Source: an uncultured Prevotella sp.
Lineage (GTDB): Bacteria > Bacteroidota > Bacteroidia > Bacteroidales > Bacteroidaceae
DNA length: 37,832 bases
Assembly (NCBI GenBank): GCA_900316565.1
Contig: ONDK01000032.1
Span: forward strand, 1 to 37,832
Direction of reading: 5' to 3'
The notes beneath the pieces were generated by a model that was not told where the DNA came from, searched no databases, and saw nothing but the letters and a program-made list of their open reading frames with translations. The position numbers and the translations under genes are program-made. Shown here piece by piece: positions 24,333-31,995 of this stretch. How positions within the stretch are numbered: the first letter of the stretch is position 1; each line of letters begins with the position of its first letter.

Positions 24333-25823
24333 ATGGACTGGAAGAAACTGCAAAACGGTTCCGACATTCGCGGCGTGGCACTCGAAGGCGTGCCAGGCGA
24401 AGACGTGAACATCACACCCGAAGTATCATCAACCATCGCCAAGGCTTTCATCACCTGGCTTAAGGGCAAGACAAAATCGACAGACATCACATTGGCCATC
24501 GGCACGGACTCCAGGCTCTCAGGACCCGCGCTGAAAGATGCTTTCATCGACGGTGCCGTGGAGGCCGGCGCAACGATCTACGACTGTGGACTGGCATCGA
24601 CACCGGCAATGTTCATGACCACCGTGGATGATGACAAGCCCGTGGCGGGCGGCGTGATGATTACCGCCAGCCACCTGCCCTTCAACCGCAACGGCATAAA
24701 GTTCTTCACCAAGGACGGTGGACTGGAGAAGGCCGACATCGCCGACATCCTCGACATCGCCAGCCGTGGCGAGCTGCCGAAGAAGACGGACGGAGGGAGA
24801 TGCATAGAACGTGATTTCATGAGCAGCTATAAGGCCCATCTCACCGATTATATACGCGCGGAAGTCAACGCCGACGACTATGCCCATCCTCTTCAAGGGC
24901 TCCACATCATCGTGGATGCGGGCAACGGCAACGGCGGTTTCTTCGTCGACGTCCTCGAGGACCTTGGCGCCGACACCACGGGAAGCCAGTACACCGAGCC
25001 CGACGGCCACTTCCCTAACCACATACCGAACCCGGAGGACAAGAAGGCCATGGCGTCGATATGCCAGGCAGTGGTCAGAAGCGGTGCCGACCTCGGCGTG
25101 ATCTTCGACACTGACGTGGACCGCTCAGCCATCGTGGACCGCCACGGCGACCCCATAAACCGCAACTCGCTCATCGCCCTCATCGCCGCCGTAATCCTTA
25201 AGGAACATCCGGGCAGCACAGTGGTCACCGACAGCGTAACCTCCGACGGACTGGGAGAGTTCATCGGCGCGCTGGGTGGCAAGCACCACCGCTTCAAGCG
25301 AGGATACAAGAACGTCATCGACGAGGGCATACGCCTCAACAAATCCGGTGAGGAGTGCTGGCTGGCCATAGAGACATCGGGACACTGCGCCCTCAGGGAG
25401 AACTACTTCCTCGACGACGGTGCATACCTCGTGGCAAAACTTATCGTCCAGGCAGCGCGCCTGAGGAAGGACGGCAAGGAGCTGCAGGACCTCATCGCCA
25501 CTCTCCGCCAGCCTGCCGAGAGCACGGAGATACGCTTCAAGGTCTCTGCCGACGATGTACAGGGCTATGGCCAGAGTGTCCTCGACAAGGTCCAGGAGGC
25601 CGTCGCTGCCGTCAGCGGATGGGAGGTCGTCAGCCCTAACTACGAGGGTGTGCGCGTGAGCTGCAAGAACAGTGATGAGCGTGGCTGGTTCCTGCTGCGC
25701 AAGAGTCTCCACGACCCGGTGCTGCCGCTGAACATCGAGTCAGACGTCAAGGGTGGTGTAGAGACCATCCGCCAGAAGCTCTTCGAAATAATCAAGCCGT
25801 TCGACAAGCTGACGGTGATGTAA
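24333..25823 (+). CDS. Phosphoglucomutase/phosphomannomutase family enzyme
   Basis: A 496-residue alpha-D-phosphohexomutase that moves phosphate between C1 and C6 of a hexose, cytoplasmic. The four-domain motifs are present: the phosphoserine S113 in MITASHLPFNRNGIKFF, the metal site D259-x-D261-x-D263 in IFDTDVDRSAIVD, the sugar loop AIETSGHCALREN (usually GE-x-SGH), and the phosphate-binding C-terminus SDERGWFLLRKSLHDPVLPL. The change in the sugar loop means substrate preference (glucose, mannose or glucosamine) cannot be read with confidence. Single gene with its own promoter and terminator. Confidence 0.9.
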   Translation: MDWKKLQNGSDIRGVALEGVPGEDVNITPEVSSTIAKAFITWLKGKTKSTDITLAIGTDSRLSGPALKDAFIDGAVEAGATIYDCGLASTPAMFMTTVDDDKPVAGGVMITASHLPFNRNGIKFFTKDGGLEKADIADILDIASRGELPKKTDGGRCIERDFMSSYKAHLTDYIRAEVNADDYAHPLQGLHIIVDAGNGNGGFFVDVLEDLGADTTGSQYTEPDGHFPNHIPNPEDKKAMASICQAVVRSGADLGVIFDTDVDRSAIVDRHGDPINRNSLIALIAAVILKEHPGSTVVTDSVTSDGLGEFIGALGGKHHRFKRGYKNVIDEGIRLNKSGEECWLAIETSGHCALRENYFLDDGAYLVAKLIVQAARLRKDGKELQDLIATLRQPAESTEIRFKVSADDVQGYGQSVLDKVQEAVAAVSGWEVVSPNYEGVRVSCKNSDERGWFLLRKSLHDPVLPLNIESDVKGGVETIRQKLFEIIKPFDKLTVM

Positions 25824-25839
25824 CGAACCAACAAAAAAT

Positions 25840-25885
25840 AAAAGTCCACTTTAAAAGCACATTGCTCTTAAAGTGGACTTTTTTA
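25840..25885 (+). terminator. Terminator after the phosphohexomutase gene
   Basis: AAAAGTCCACTTTAA (from 25840) pairs with TTAAAGTGGACTTTT (ending 25882), then more T. The A-run on the left could make it work both ways. Confidence 0.9.
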
Positions 25886-25897
25886 TTTCAACAAGTG

Positions 25898-26022
25898 AAG
25901 GGGAGGGGATTATCCCCATAGGACCTTTCCTAAACGCCCCCTCTAATTCCCCTAATAGGGGAGAATAAGATTACCTTTAAATTCTTGGAGGATGGGGATA
26001 AACCCCACCCCTACTGGGTTCC
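25898..26022. repeat. REP-B inverted pair
   Basis: The left unit at about 25901-25922 (AAGGGGAGGGGATTATCCCC) faces the right unit GGATGGGGATAAACCCCACC at about 25991-26016. Between them is an AT-rich spacer. Confidence 0.8.
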
Positions 26023-26074
26023 ACAGCACTTTTTAAAATAATGCTATACTATTGCTACTCCCTAACCAAACTGT

Positions 26075-26257
26075 CGGCTGCAGGGTGCGGCTAGGTAGGG
26101 TTAGGGTCCGACCGCTATAATTTCGACCTTACACTTCGGGCATATTATCCGCTTGCAGGGTGCGGCCCTTGTGGCCGTCCGCTAACTAATTCTAATCTAC
26201 GTTTACCAAAAACTTAATTTATAGCGGACGGCCACAAGGGCCGCACCCTGCAAGCGG
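26075..26257. repeat. REP-D: one variant arm and one perfect long hairpin
   Basis: 26075-26114 is a lone left arm with the TAGGTAGGGTTAGG variant. 26149-26184 pairs perfectly with 26222-26257, a 36-bp stem with a 37-base loop, the best REP-D hairpin in the window. Confidence 0.92.
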
Positions 26258-26289
26258 ACGTTACTGCCGAAGAATATTAAAGTACATAC

Positions 26290-26580
26290 TCAGTGCCTCG
26301 GAGAGGCACACTATCAGTAACCCCAGGCTAAACGAGCGGAGCGAGTGCAGCCTGGGGATGTGACAACAGCTGGATAATAACTCAGTGCCTCGAAGAGGTA
26401 CAGACACGCAGTGTGAATCATGTGCAACTAGATACAATAAGTATACATTGGTATGTTCACACTACGTGTCTGTACTTCTTCGAGGCACCGAGTGGGTTCT
26501 CCTCGCTTTCTTACCCCAGACTGCACTCGCTTCGCTCGCTTAGTCTGGGGTTACTGAGAAGTCAGCCTCCCCGAGGCTGT
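26290..26580. repeat. Nested palindromic element, copy 2
   Basis: Outer arms at 26315-26357 and reversed at 26514-26556. Inner arms at about 26380-26416 and 26457-26494. This copy has single arms on each side and is the cleanest example. Confidence 0.88.
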
Positions 26581-26612
26581 AAATCACTGTTACGCGTGGA
26601 GGATGGGGATAA

Positions 26613-26802
26613 GCCGAGGCTGCTGCCAAAGATTTTTTTACAAAAACTGTAAGCAAACATTTGTTTTGCCCCCCAAAAATAGGGGTAAAATATAGAAAAA
26701 TCGGCCCTTATCCGTATCAACGACGATCTTAAGTTACATATTGTAAGGTTTTTACTACTACCCCCTGTTTTTGTGGGGGGGGGTAGTTTGGCAGCAACCT
26801 CG
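26613..26802. mobile_element. MITE-like element inserted in a REP-B unit
   Basis: About 190 bp with 16-bp inverted ends carrying one mismatch: CGAGGCTGCTGCCAAA (26615-26630) against TTTGGCAGCAACCTCG (26787-26802). It is flanked by ATAA (or GATAA) on both sides. Removing it joins GGATGGGGATAA to ACCACACCCCTAC, restoring a REP-B unit with one base change. Inside are two C/G-run hairpins (TTGCCCCCCAAAAATAGGGG; CCCCCTGTTTTTGTGGGGGG). No transposase is encoded. Confidence 0.85.
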
Positions 26803-26852
26803 ATAAACCACACCCCTACATTGGAACCAGCCATTAGAATGAGAGGGTGGCC

Positions 26853-27791
26853 TTACTTCATGCCGAGGATACGAAGCCGGTAGTCCTTCGGCGTCATGCC
26901 AAGATGCTCACGCACGTAATGGCTGAAATAGGAACGGGTGGTGAAGTTCATAAGGTCCGAGATGGAGTTTATCGGCATAGTGGGGTTATGCAGCAGCCGT
27001 GCTATCTCGTCGGTGGTGAACTTGTTAATCCAATAACTTGCGCCGTGTCCGCTGGCATTTATGCATACCTCGGAGAGATATTTCGGTGTAATCTTCATCT
27101 TCGCGGCATACCACCGCACCTCGCGCTCAGACTTGAAGGTCCCCTTCTCAAGCATGGAGATGAAAGCCTTGAAGAGCTGGCTGCCCCTATTGCCGTTGGT
27201 CTGCTTGAACATTCCCTTTCTATGTGCCCTGACATTGAAGATATCCATGAAGAGAGTCTCCACACAGCGAAGGAGTATCTCGCGGTAGTAGACATGGTCT
27301 GTCTGCCGGAGCCGTTCCTTCGTGGCTTCACAGACGGCGATACACAGATTGAATTCTTCCTCGTTCATCTCCACTATAGGGTCGTCCATGAGCGTGAGCA
27401 TGCCCAGGGTCTGGTAGTTCTTGTCGGGAGACTCCAACGAAAGGTATTTCTGTGAGATGAACATACCGTGCTCCACAAAGTCGTCACTGATGCTTATCCA
27501 GCTGAAGGAATGGTTGTTGAGCAGTACCACGCAGTCATTGGGCCGTATATCGAACGTTTTCTCGCCGATACGTGCCACAGCGCGCCCCGATACGCAGAAC
27601 ATATGTATGCAGTAGTCGCGGTACTTATGCAAGGGAACATCGTCAACGGAACTGGAGAAATAAAAATATTTTGATAAGTCCTTGCGGTTCTCTTCCCCAA
27701 TATGTTCGTCGCTCCTCTTTTCATTATCATCTGTTGTGCTTGTGTCTAGAGGAGCTATATTTGTCTTTTCATCAATGTAGCTTTCGCTCAT
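26853..27791 (-). CDS. AraC-family transcriptional regulator
   Basis: A 312-residue regulator. The N-terminal part (to about 180) is a cupin-like sensing domain (IGEKTFDIRPNDCVVLLNNH). The C-terminal 100 residues form the double helix-turn-helix of the AraC family, with KMKITPKYLSEVCINASGHG as the first motif and SISDLMNFTTRSYFSHYVRE leading into LGMTPKDYR as the second and signature. I place the start at 27791 (MSESYIDEKTN) because a -7 box (27824-27831) lies against the upstream in-frame ATG at 27836. The gene is alone between repeats and an AT-rich gap, so its target is not evident. Confidence 0.87.
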   Translation of the reverse strand: MSESYIDEKTNIAPLDTSTTDDNEKRSDEHIGEENRKDLSKYFYFSSSVDDVPLHKYRDYCIHMFCVSGRAVARIGEKTFDIRPNDCVVLLNNHSFSWISISDDFVEHGMFISQKYLSLESPDKNYQTLGMLTLMDDPIVEMNEEEFNLCIAVCEATKERLRQTDHVYYREILLRCVETLFMDIFNVRAHRKGMFKQTNGNRGSQLFKAFISMLEKGTFKSEREVRWYAAKMKITPKYLSEVCINASGHGASYWINKFTTDEIARLLHNPTMPINSISDLMNFTTRSYFSHYVREHLGMTPKDYRLRILGMK

Positions 27792-27823
27792 AGCAGGGTA
27801 ATCATTTTTATAGAATTTAAACG

Positions 27824-27831
27824 CAAAAATA
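27824..27831 (-). promoter_or_regulatory. Probable -7 box of the AraC gene
   Basis: The minus strand reads TATTTTTG at 27831-27824, 32 bases before the chosen start. The -33 element is not convincing. The gap 27837-28004 is otherwise AT-rich with nothing recognisable. Confidence 0.5.
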
Positions 27832-28004
27832 CTCAAAAAAGATAATATGTTAGAAATAAATGGTATTAAAATTAGTAAAAGAAATTACATCGTTCCGTTA
27901 AATTCAGCATAAATTACAAATATTTCTTTTTAACATAACGCAAAAAGAAACACAAGACGGTGATATGTACAAAATGCCATTTTAAGCTATAAGGTGTAAA
28001 GAAG

Positions 28005-28050
28005 AAAGGGAATGACATCCGGACAGTATCCGGAGACCATTCCCTTCCTT
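28005..28050 (-). terminator. Terminator of the DUF4923 gene
   Basis: AAGGGAATG (28006-28014) pairs with CATTCCCTT (28038-28046), with an inner TCCGGA/TCCGGA stem, followed on the minus strand by a T-rich stretch. Confidence 0.8.
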
Positions 28051-28084
28051 GTGTATTGTAAGCGAAAATCGAACCGCCTTAGTC

Positions 28085-28918
28085 CTATTTCTGCAGTCTC
28101 ATGCCCACTTCCATGCCATCGTAGCCGCCAAGGAGCGAGCCGAGTGCGCTGACGGTGCTGTTGCCCGTGAGTTTGCCTATGGTACCGGCATATTTCAGGA
28201 GTTTGCCGGCTTCCATGACGATGAGCAGGCTGTTGCCGTCGAGCTGTGTGGTACCAACGAGCTGCTTCAGTCCGCTGGCATAGGTCAGGACAACGTTCTT
28301 GCCGCTGGTGGTGTAGGTGCCGGTGAACTTCTGCGTGCCGATGGTCTGAGTGAAGTTGCCGTCCTTGTCGAAGGTCATCTTCATCTTGCCCTTCTTGATG
28401 CCGAACTTAGCCAGCTGGCTCTGTAGTTTCTTCTCGATGGCTGCGCCTGCCACCTTTCCGCCGAGGTTCTTAAGGGCGTTGTTAGACTCGAAGACCACAG
28501 CAGGCTCTGTGTACTCCCATGTGCCGACGAGCTTGTCGGCGGTGGCTACCTTACTGTTGTCGAAGATGGTGGTGAGGGCCGACAGCAGTCCGCTGCCGTT
28601 GGAGCTGCCCGTAGCGGCACCGAGGACACCGCTCAGGACAGAGCCGAGGGTGGAACCGCCGTTATTCTCATTGTCTGTCGTGGTGGCCTTGGAAGTTGTT
28701 GTCGTCGTGGTCTTTGCCGTAGTTGTCTTCTTTGCGGTGGTCTTCTTCGCCGTCGTTTTCTTTGTCGACTTCTTCTTGGTTGTCTTTTTCTTTGGCGTTG
28801 GCATGAGCATGCCGGCCTCTTCGGTCAGATTCTCTGTCTCTGCCGCATTGACAGGCATCACAACGGCACCCGACAGGAGCACTGCCGCAGCCGCACACAT
28901 AATGAAATTGGTTTTCAT
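28085..28918 (-). CDS. Exported DUF4923-type lipocalin-like protein with a Lys/Thr-rich linker
   Basis: A 277-residue protein. A signal peptide (MKTNFIMCAAAAVLLSGAVV...NAA) leads into a strongly basic, repetitive linker of Lys and Thr (about residues 42-77, built of KKTTAKKTT-like units), then a Gly/Ser-rich stretch with STLGSVLSGVLGA. From about residue 125 the globular domain begins: LVGTWEYTEPAVVFESNNAL, MTFDKDGNFTQTIGTQKFTG, and a Gly-rich end. That domain fits DUF4923, known mainly from Bacteroidales, with no established function. The linker is longer and more basic than I would expect and could contact the peptidoglycan or outer membrane (inference). Confidence 0.78.
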   Translation of the reverse strand: MKTNFIMCAAAAVLLSGAVVMPVNAAETENLTEEAGMLMPTPKKKTTKKKSTKKTTAKKTTAKKTTTAKTTTTTTSKATTTDNENNGGSTLGSVLSGVLGAATGSSNGSGLLSALTTIFDNSKVATADKLVGTWEYTEPAVVFESNNALKNLGGKVAGAAIEKKLQSQLAKFGIKKGKMKMTFDKDGNFTQTIGTQKFTGTYTTSGKNVVLTYASGLKQLVGTTQLDGNSLLIVMEAGKLLKYAGTIGKLTGNSTVSALGSLLGGYDGMEVGMRLQK

Positions 28919-28960
28919 AACTCTTTTAATTACCTTTAAAATTTACACTTTTTTGTCCGG

Positions 28961-28991
28961 CAAAATTATCAATTATGTTCGAGACAACAAA
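28961..28991 (-). promoter_or_regulatory. Promoter of the DUF4923 gene
   Basis: Minus strand: TTTG at 28991-28988, 19 bases, TAATTTTG at 28968-28961, 42 bases before the start. It is back to back with the queuosine operon promoter. Confidence 0.75.
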
Positions 28992-29009
28992 ACAAAAGGA
29001 GTCCTTTTC

Positions 29010-29040
29010 TTTGATATTTCATTATTTTACACTAATTTTG
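29010..29040 (+). promoter_or_regulatory. Promoter of the queuosine operon
   Basis: TTTG at 29010-29013, 19 bases, TAATTTTG at 29033-29040. Transcription would start just before the riboswitch. Confidence 0.75.
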
Positions 29041-29057
29041 CAGCCCGTAAACATCAC

Positions 29058-29092
29058 AGGGGTACTTGCTAAACCCCCTTTAACAAAACAAG
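29058..29092 (+). promoter_or_regulatory. preQ1-I riboswitch (translation-controlling)
   Basis: P1 stem: AGGGG (29058-29062) with CCCCT (29075-29079). The base just before the second strand is C74, the position that pairs with preQ1 in this class. The loop holds CTTG (29065-29068), which pairs with CAAG (29089-29092) in the A-rich tail TTTAACAAAACAAG, making the H-type pseudoknot. The tail is nearly identical to the well-studied Thermoanaerobacter aptamer tail. The pseudoknot ends three bases before the ATG (29096), so ligand binding should hide the start site. Confidence 0.9.
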
Positions 29093-29095
29093 ACA

Positions 29096-29785
29096 ATGAC
29101 ACGTACAAGACAACAAGTGAGCGTGCTGTTCATGCTTTTCAGCATTCTCTTCTGCGTTTGCCTCATCACGGCAAACATCCTTGAGACAAAGCAAATATCA
29201 GTTTTTGGAATATCGCTGACAGGCGGTCTGCTGGTCTTCCCGATCAGCTATATCATCAACGACTGCGTCTGTGAGGTGTGGGGGTTCAAGAAGGCACGTC
29301 TGCTTATCTGGACCGGCTTCGTGATGAATTTCTTCTTCGTGACCATGGGAGCCATCTGCGACGCCATTCCCGGCGCACCCTACTGGCACAATGACGAGGG
29401 CTTCCACGCCATTTTCGGACTGGCACCGCGTGTGGCCGTGGCATCGTTCATCGCCTTCATCATCGGCAGCTTCGCCAACGCCTATGTCATGAGTAAGATG
29501 AAGATCCATGACGAGGGACGCCATTTCTCCTGGCGCGCCATCCTCAGCACCATAGCCGGTGAGAGCTGCGACTCTATTATCTTCTTCCCGCTCGCCCTCG
29601 GTGGCGTAGTGCCCACATCGGAGCTCCCCAAGCTCATGATCTGGCAGGTGGTGCTCAAAACCCTTTACGAGGTGGTGGCGCTGCCCGTTACCATCCGTGT
29701 GGTAAAGGCGATGAAGGCACACGAAGGCGAGGACGTCTACGACAACGACGTCAACTACAGTATCTGGAAGATTTTCTCCCTGTAA
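29096..29785 (+). CDS. Queuosine precursor transporter (YhhQ/VUT family)
   Basis: A 229-residue inner membrane protein with about six membrane segments, expected to import queuosine precursors (preQ0/preQ1). Family marks are the early CLITANILETKQISVFG, the segment FPISYIINDCVCEVWGFKKA, and the later SFANAYVMSKMKIHDEG with ISTIAGESCDSIIFFPLA-type residues (AILSTIAGESCDSIIFFPLA). The start is set by the riboswitch that ends three bases upstream. Position ahead of queF and queC and control by a preQ1 riboswitch both support the substrate. A short hairpin (29805-29828) follows the stop. Confidence 0.92.
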   Translation: MTRTRQQVSVLFMLFSILFCVCLITANILETKQISVFGISLTGGLLVFPISYIINDCVCEVWGFKKARLLIWTGFVMNFFFVTMGAICDAIPGAPYWHNDEGFHAIFGLAPRVAVASFIAFIIGSFANAYVMSKMKIHDEGRHFSWRAILSTIAGESCDSIIFFPLALGGVVPTSELPKLMIWQVVLKTLYEVVALPVTIRVVKAMKAHEGEDVYDNDVNYSIWKIFSL

Positions 29786-29804
29786 CGAAATTTAAGAACA
29801 TCAG

Positions 29805-29828
29805 TTCATCCAGTGGCAGTGGATGGAA
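29805..29828 (+). other. Short hairpin between the transporter gene and queF
   Basis: TTCATCCA (29805-29812) pairs with TGGATGGAA (29820-29828) with one bulge. There is no T-run after it, so it is more likely an RNA-stability or processing element than a terminator. Confidence 0.4.
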
Positions 29829-29895
29829 CAGGATTAAATTTGGTTTTACGGGATAATGATATATTTCCAAGAGCAACAACCTTAAAACATTTATT

Positions 29896-30354
29896 ATGAC
29901 AGAACGTAAGGACGAGGGCCTTAAAGCTCTCGGAGCAAAGACAAAGTACCGCATGGACTATGCCCCGGAGGTACTGGAGACATTCACGAACAAGCACCAG
30001 GACAACGACTATTGGGTGCGCTTCAACTGCCCGGAGTTCACATCGCTGTGCCCTATCACCGGCCAGCCCGACTTCGCCGAGATACGCATCATGTACATCC
30101 CCGATGTCAAGATGGTGGAGAGCAAAAGTCTGAAGCTCTATCTCTTCAGCTTCCGCAACCACGGCGACTTCCATGAGGACTGCGTGAACATCATCATGAA
30201 GGACCTCATCAAGCTCATGGACCCGAAGTATATCGAGGTGACGGGACTGTTCACGCCCCGCGGCGGCATCAGCATATACCCCTATGCCAACTACGGCCGT
30301 CCCGGAACGAAATATGAGAAGCTCGCCGAGCAGCGCTTTGCCACACATCAATAA
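29896..30354 (+). CDS. queF: NADPH-dependent 7-cyano-7-deazaguanine reductase
   Basis: A 152-residue short (type I) QueF that reduces preQ0 to preQ1 with NADPH. The active-site cysteine is C52 in [16 protein letters not shown], with D59 as partner and E94 (NHGDFHEDC) for substrate binding. The NADPH motif [13 protein letters not shown] starts at residue 75. Length is normal for the type I form. It lies 110 bases after the transporter gene and 14 bases ahead of queC, probably in one operon under the preQ1 riboswitch. Confidence 0.96.
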   Translation: MTERKDEGLKALGAKTKYRMDYAPEVLETFTNKHQDNDYWVRFNCPEFTSLCPITGQPDFAEIRIMYIPDVKMVESKSLKLYLFSFRNHGDFHEDCVNIIMKDLIKLMDPKYIEVTGLFTPRGGISIYPYANYGRPGTKYEKLAEQRFATHQ

Positions 30355-30368
30355 CAATACGGAGGAAC

Positions 30369-31028
30369 ATGGAAAAGAAAACATCACTCATCATTCTGTC
30401 CGGAGGCATGGACAGCGTAACGCTTCTCTATGACCGCAAGGACGAGATAGCCCTTGCCGTCACCTTCGACTATGGCTCCAACCACAGCAAGCGCGAGACG
30501 GAATGTGCCGTCTACCACTGTAAGAAGCTGGGCATCGAGCACATCACCATACCCCTTGCCTTCATGCACCAGTATTTCAAATCGTCGCTTCTCGAAGGTG
30601 CCGACGCCATACCGGAAGGCAACTACGACGAAGAGAACATGAAGTCAACGGTGGTACCGTTCCGCAACGGCATCATGCTGGCCATAGGATGCGGCCTCGC
30701 CGAGAGCCGCGGTCTGAGCCGTGTACTCATCGCCAACCACTTCGGCGACCACTCCATCTACCCCGACTGCCGCGAGGATTTCATCCGGCCTATGTCGGAG
30801 GCCATGAAGCACGGCACCTACGCCGGCGTGGAGATAGAGGCGCCATACACAAAGATTACGAAAGCCGACATCTGCCGTATCGGCACTGGTCTTGGCATCG
30901 ACTACTCCAAGACCTACTCCTGCTATAAAGGCGGTGAGAAGCACTGCGGAAAATGCGGCACCTGCCGCGAGCGCAAGGAGGCCTTCGAGCTCGCCGGTGT
31001 CCCCGACCCGACGGTATACGAAGAGTAA
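30369..31028 (+). CDS. queC: 7-cyano-7-deazaguanine synthase
   Basis: A 219-residue ATP-dependent enzyme that turns 7-carboxy-7-deazaguanine into preQ0. The PP-loop is SGGMDS (residues 11-16). The zinc site uses four cysteines near the end (C185, C193, C196, C199 in CYKGGEKHCGKCGTC). It starts 14 bases after queF. queD, queE and folE are not in the window, so the early steps must be encoded elsewhere, or the cell depends partly on precursors imported by the transporter (inference). The gene ends just before the CTATAG array. Confidence 0.96.
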   Translation: MEKKTSLIILSGGMDSVTLLYDRKDEIALAVTFDYGSNHSKRETECAVYHCKKLGIEHITIPLAFMHQYFKSSLLEGADAIPEGNYDEENMKSTVVPFRNGIMLAIGCGLAESRGLSRVLIANHFGDHSIYPDCREDFIRPMSEAMKHGTYAGVEIEAPYTKITKADICRIGTGLGIDYSKTYSCYKGGEKHCGKCGTCRERKEAFELAGVPDPTVYEE

Positions 31029-31047
31029 GGGCAAGGGCCATAGGCAG

Positions 31048-31152
31048 CTATAGAAACTATAGAAGCTATAGAAACTATAGAGACTATAGAAGCTATAGAA
31101 GCTATAGAAGCTATAGAAACTATAGAAGCTATAGAGACTATAGAGACTATAG
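31048..31152. repeat. 9-bp tandem array of CTATAGAAR
   Basis: Eleven units plus a partial one, each starting with the self-complementary hexamer CTATAG followed by AAA, AAG or AGA. Flanks GGGCCATAGGCAGCTATAG and the near-complement at 31147-31165 let the whole array fold on itself. It lies between the ends of convergent queC and rpsP. Confidence 0.93.
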
Positions 31153-31172
31153 CTACCTATAGCCCTAAAAAC

Positions 31173-31228
31173 AAAAAGGTAAAAAGAAAGGCTCCGGGAA
31201 CCCGGAACCTTCCTTCTTACCTTTTTTG
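31173..31228. terminator. Bidirectional terminator between queC and rpsP
   Basis: A stem of about 26 bp with three mismatches: AAAAAGGTAAAAAGAAAGG and onward (31173) pairs with the stretch ending CTTACCTTTTT (31226), with CCGGG-AA-CCCGG at the tip. A-run and T-run at the two ends suit both directions. Confidence 0.9.
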
Positions 31229-31248
31229 GTTGTTGGTTTGCGTAAGCC

Positions 31249-31806
31249 TTATGCCTCAGCAGGAGCCTCCTCCTGAGCCTCACCCTCTGCAGGTGCGGCA
31301 GCCTCAGCGGCCTTAGCAGCCTCTTCCTCGGCCTTTGCCTGAGCCTCAGCAGCCTTCTTGTCAGCGACCTTCTTAGCGATAGCCTCGTTGGTCTTCTTCT
31401 CCTGCTCAAGGTTCTTCTCAGCGGCAGCCTTCTTGTCGTCAGCGTTCTTCTGAGCGACAGCCTGGAGCTTCTGCTCCTTCTGCTGCTTCCAAGCCTCGAA
31501 CTTCTGCTGTGCTGCAGCCTCATCGAAAGCGCCCTTCTTGACGCCTCCACGGAGGTGCTTCATCATGTAAACGCCCTCACCCTTAAGGATGTTGCGTACG
31601 GTGTCGGTAGGCTGTGCACCTGTCTCCACCCAATACAGGGCGCGATCAAAATTCAAACTTACTGTGGCTGGATTGGTGTTTGGATTATAAACTCCAAGCT
31701 TCTCAGTAAATTTACCATCACGTGGTGCTCTTGAGTCGGCGATGACGATACGGTATACTGCGTATCCCTTGCGTCCGCCGCGCTGTAATCTGATTTTTGT
31801 TGCCAT
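31249..31806 (-). CDS. rpsP: 30S ribosomal protein S16 with a long C-terminal tail
   Basis: A 185-residue S16. The first 90 or so residues are the normal small-subunit protein ([57 protein letters not shown]). The remaining half is a highly charged helix-forming tail of Ala, Lys and Glu, ending in EEAPAEA, that most bacterial S16 proteins lack; longer S16 proteins are common in Bacteroidetes. The gene is alone, with a clear promoter and terminator, and is not beside the rimM, trmD or rplS genes that accompany it in many other bacteria. Confidence 0.95.
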   Translation of the reverse strand: MATKIRLQRGGRKGYAVYRIVIADSRAPRDGKFTEKLGVYNPNTNPATVSLNFDRALYWVETGAQPTDTVRNILKGEGVYMMKHLRGGVKKGAFDEAAAQQKFEAWKQQKEQKLQAVAQKNADDKKAAAEKNLEQEKKTNEAIAKKVADKKAAEAQAKAEEEAAKAAEAAAPAEGEAQEEAPAEA

Positions 31807-31868
31807 AAATGTTTAAAATAACGTTTGTTTGGTTTGAATTCTATGCTGCCATCTCGTGACAGCGGCTG

Positions 31869-31900
31869 CAAAGGTACTGACTTTTAACTGATTGTGCAAG
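31869..31900 (-). promoter_or_regulatory. Promoter of rpsP
   Basis: Minus strand: CTTG at 31900-31897, 20 bases, TACCTTTG at 31876-31869, 62 bases before the start. Confidence 0.75.
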
Positions 31901-31954
31901 ATTTTACTGATTTATTTTTTTCTTCCCGGCAAAAGGTCCGTTCTCAACTCTTTT

Positions 31955-31986
31955 CTTGCACGGATAAACAAAAATAACTATCTTTG
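31955..31986 (+). promoter_or_regulatory. Promoter of the symporter gene
   Basis: CTTG at 31955-31958, 20 bases, TATCTTTG at 31979-31986. The ATG of the gene follows only 9 bases later. Confidence 0.75.
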
Positions 31987-31995
31987 CAAGCGGTT

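Noticed and set aside
26562-26834. A 90-codon open frame on the minus strand
   Set aside because: It is made of the MITE-like element and its REP-B flanks, so the reading frame is accidental.
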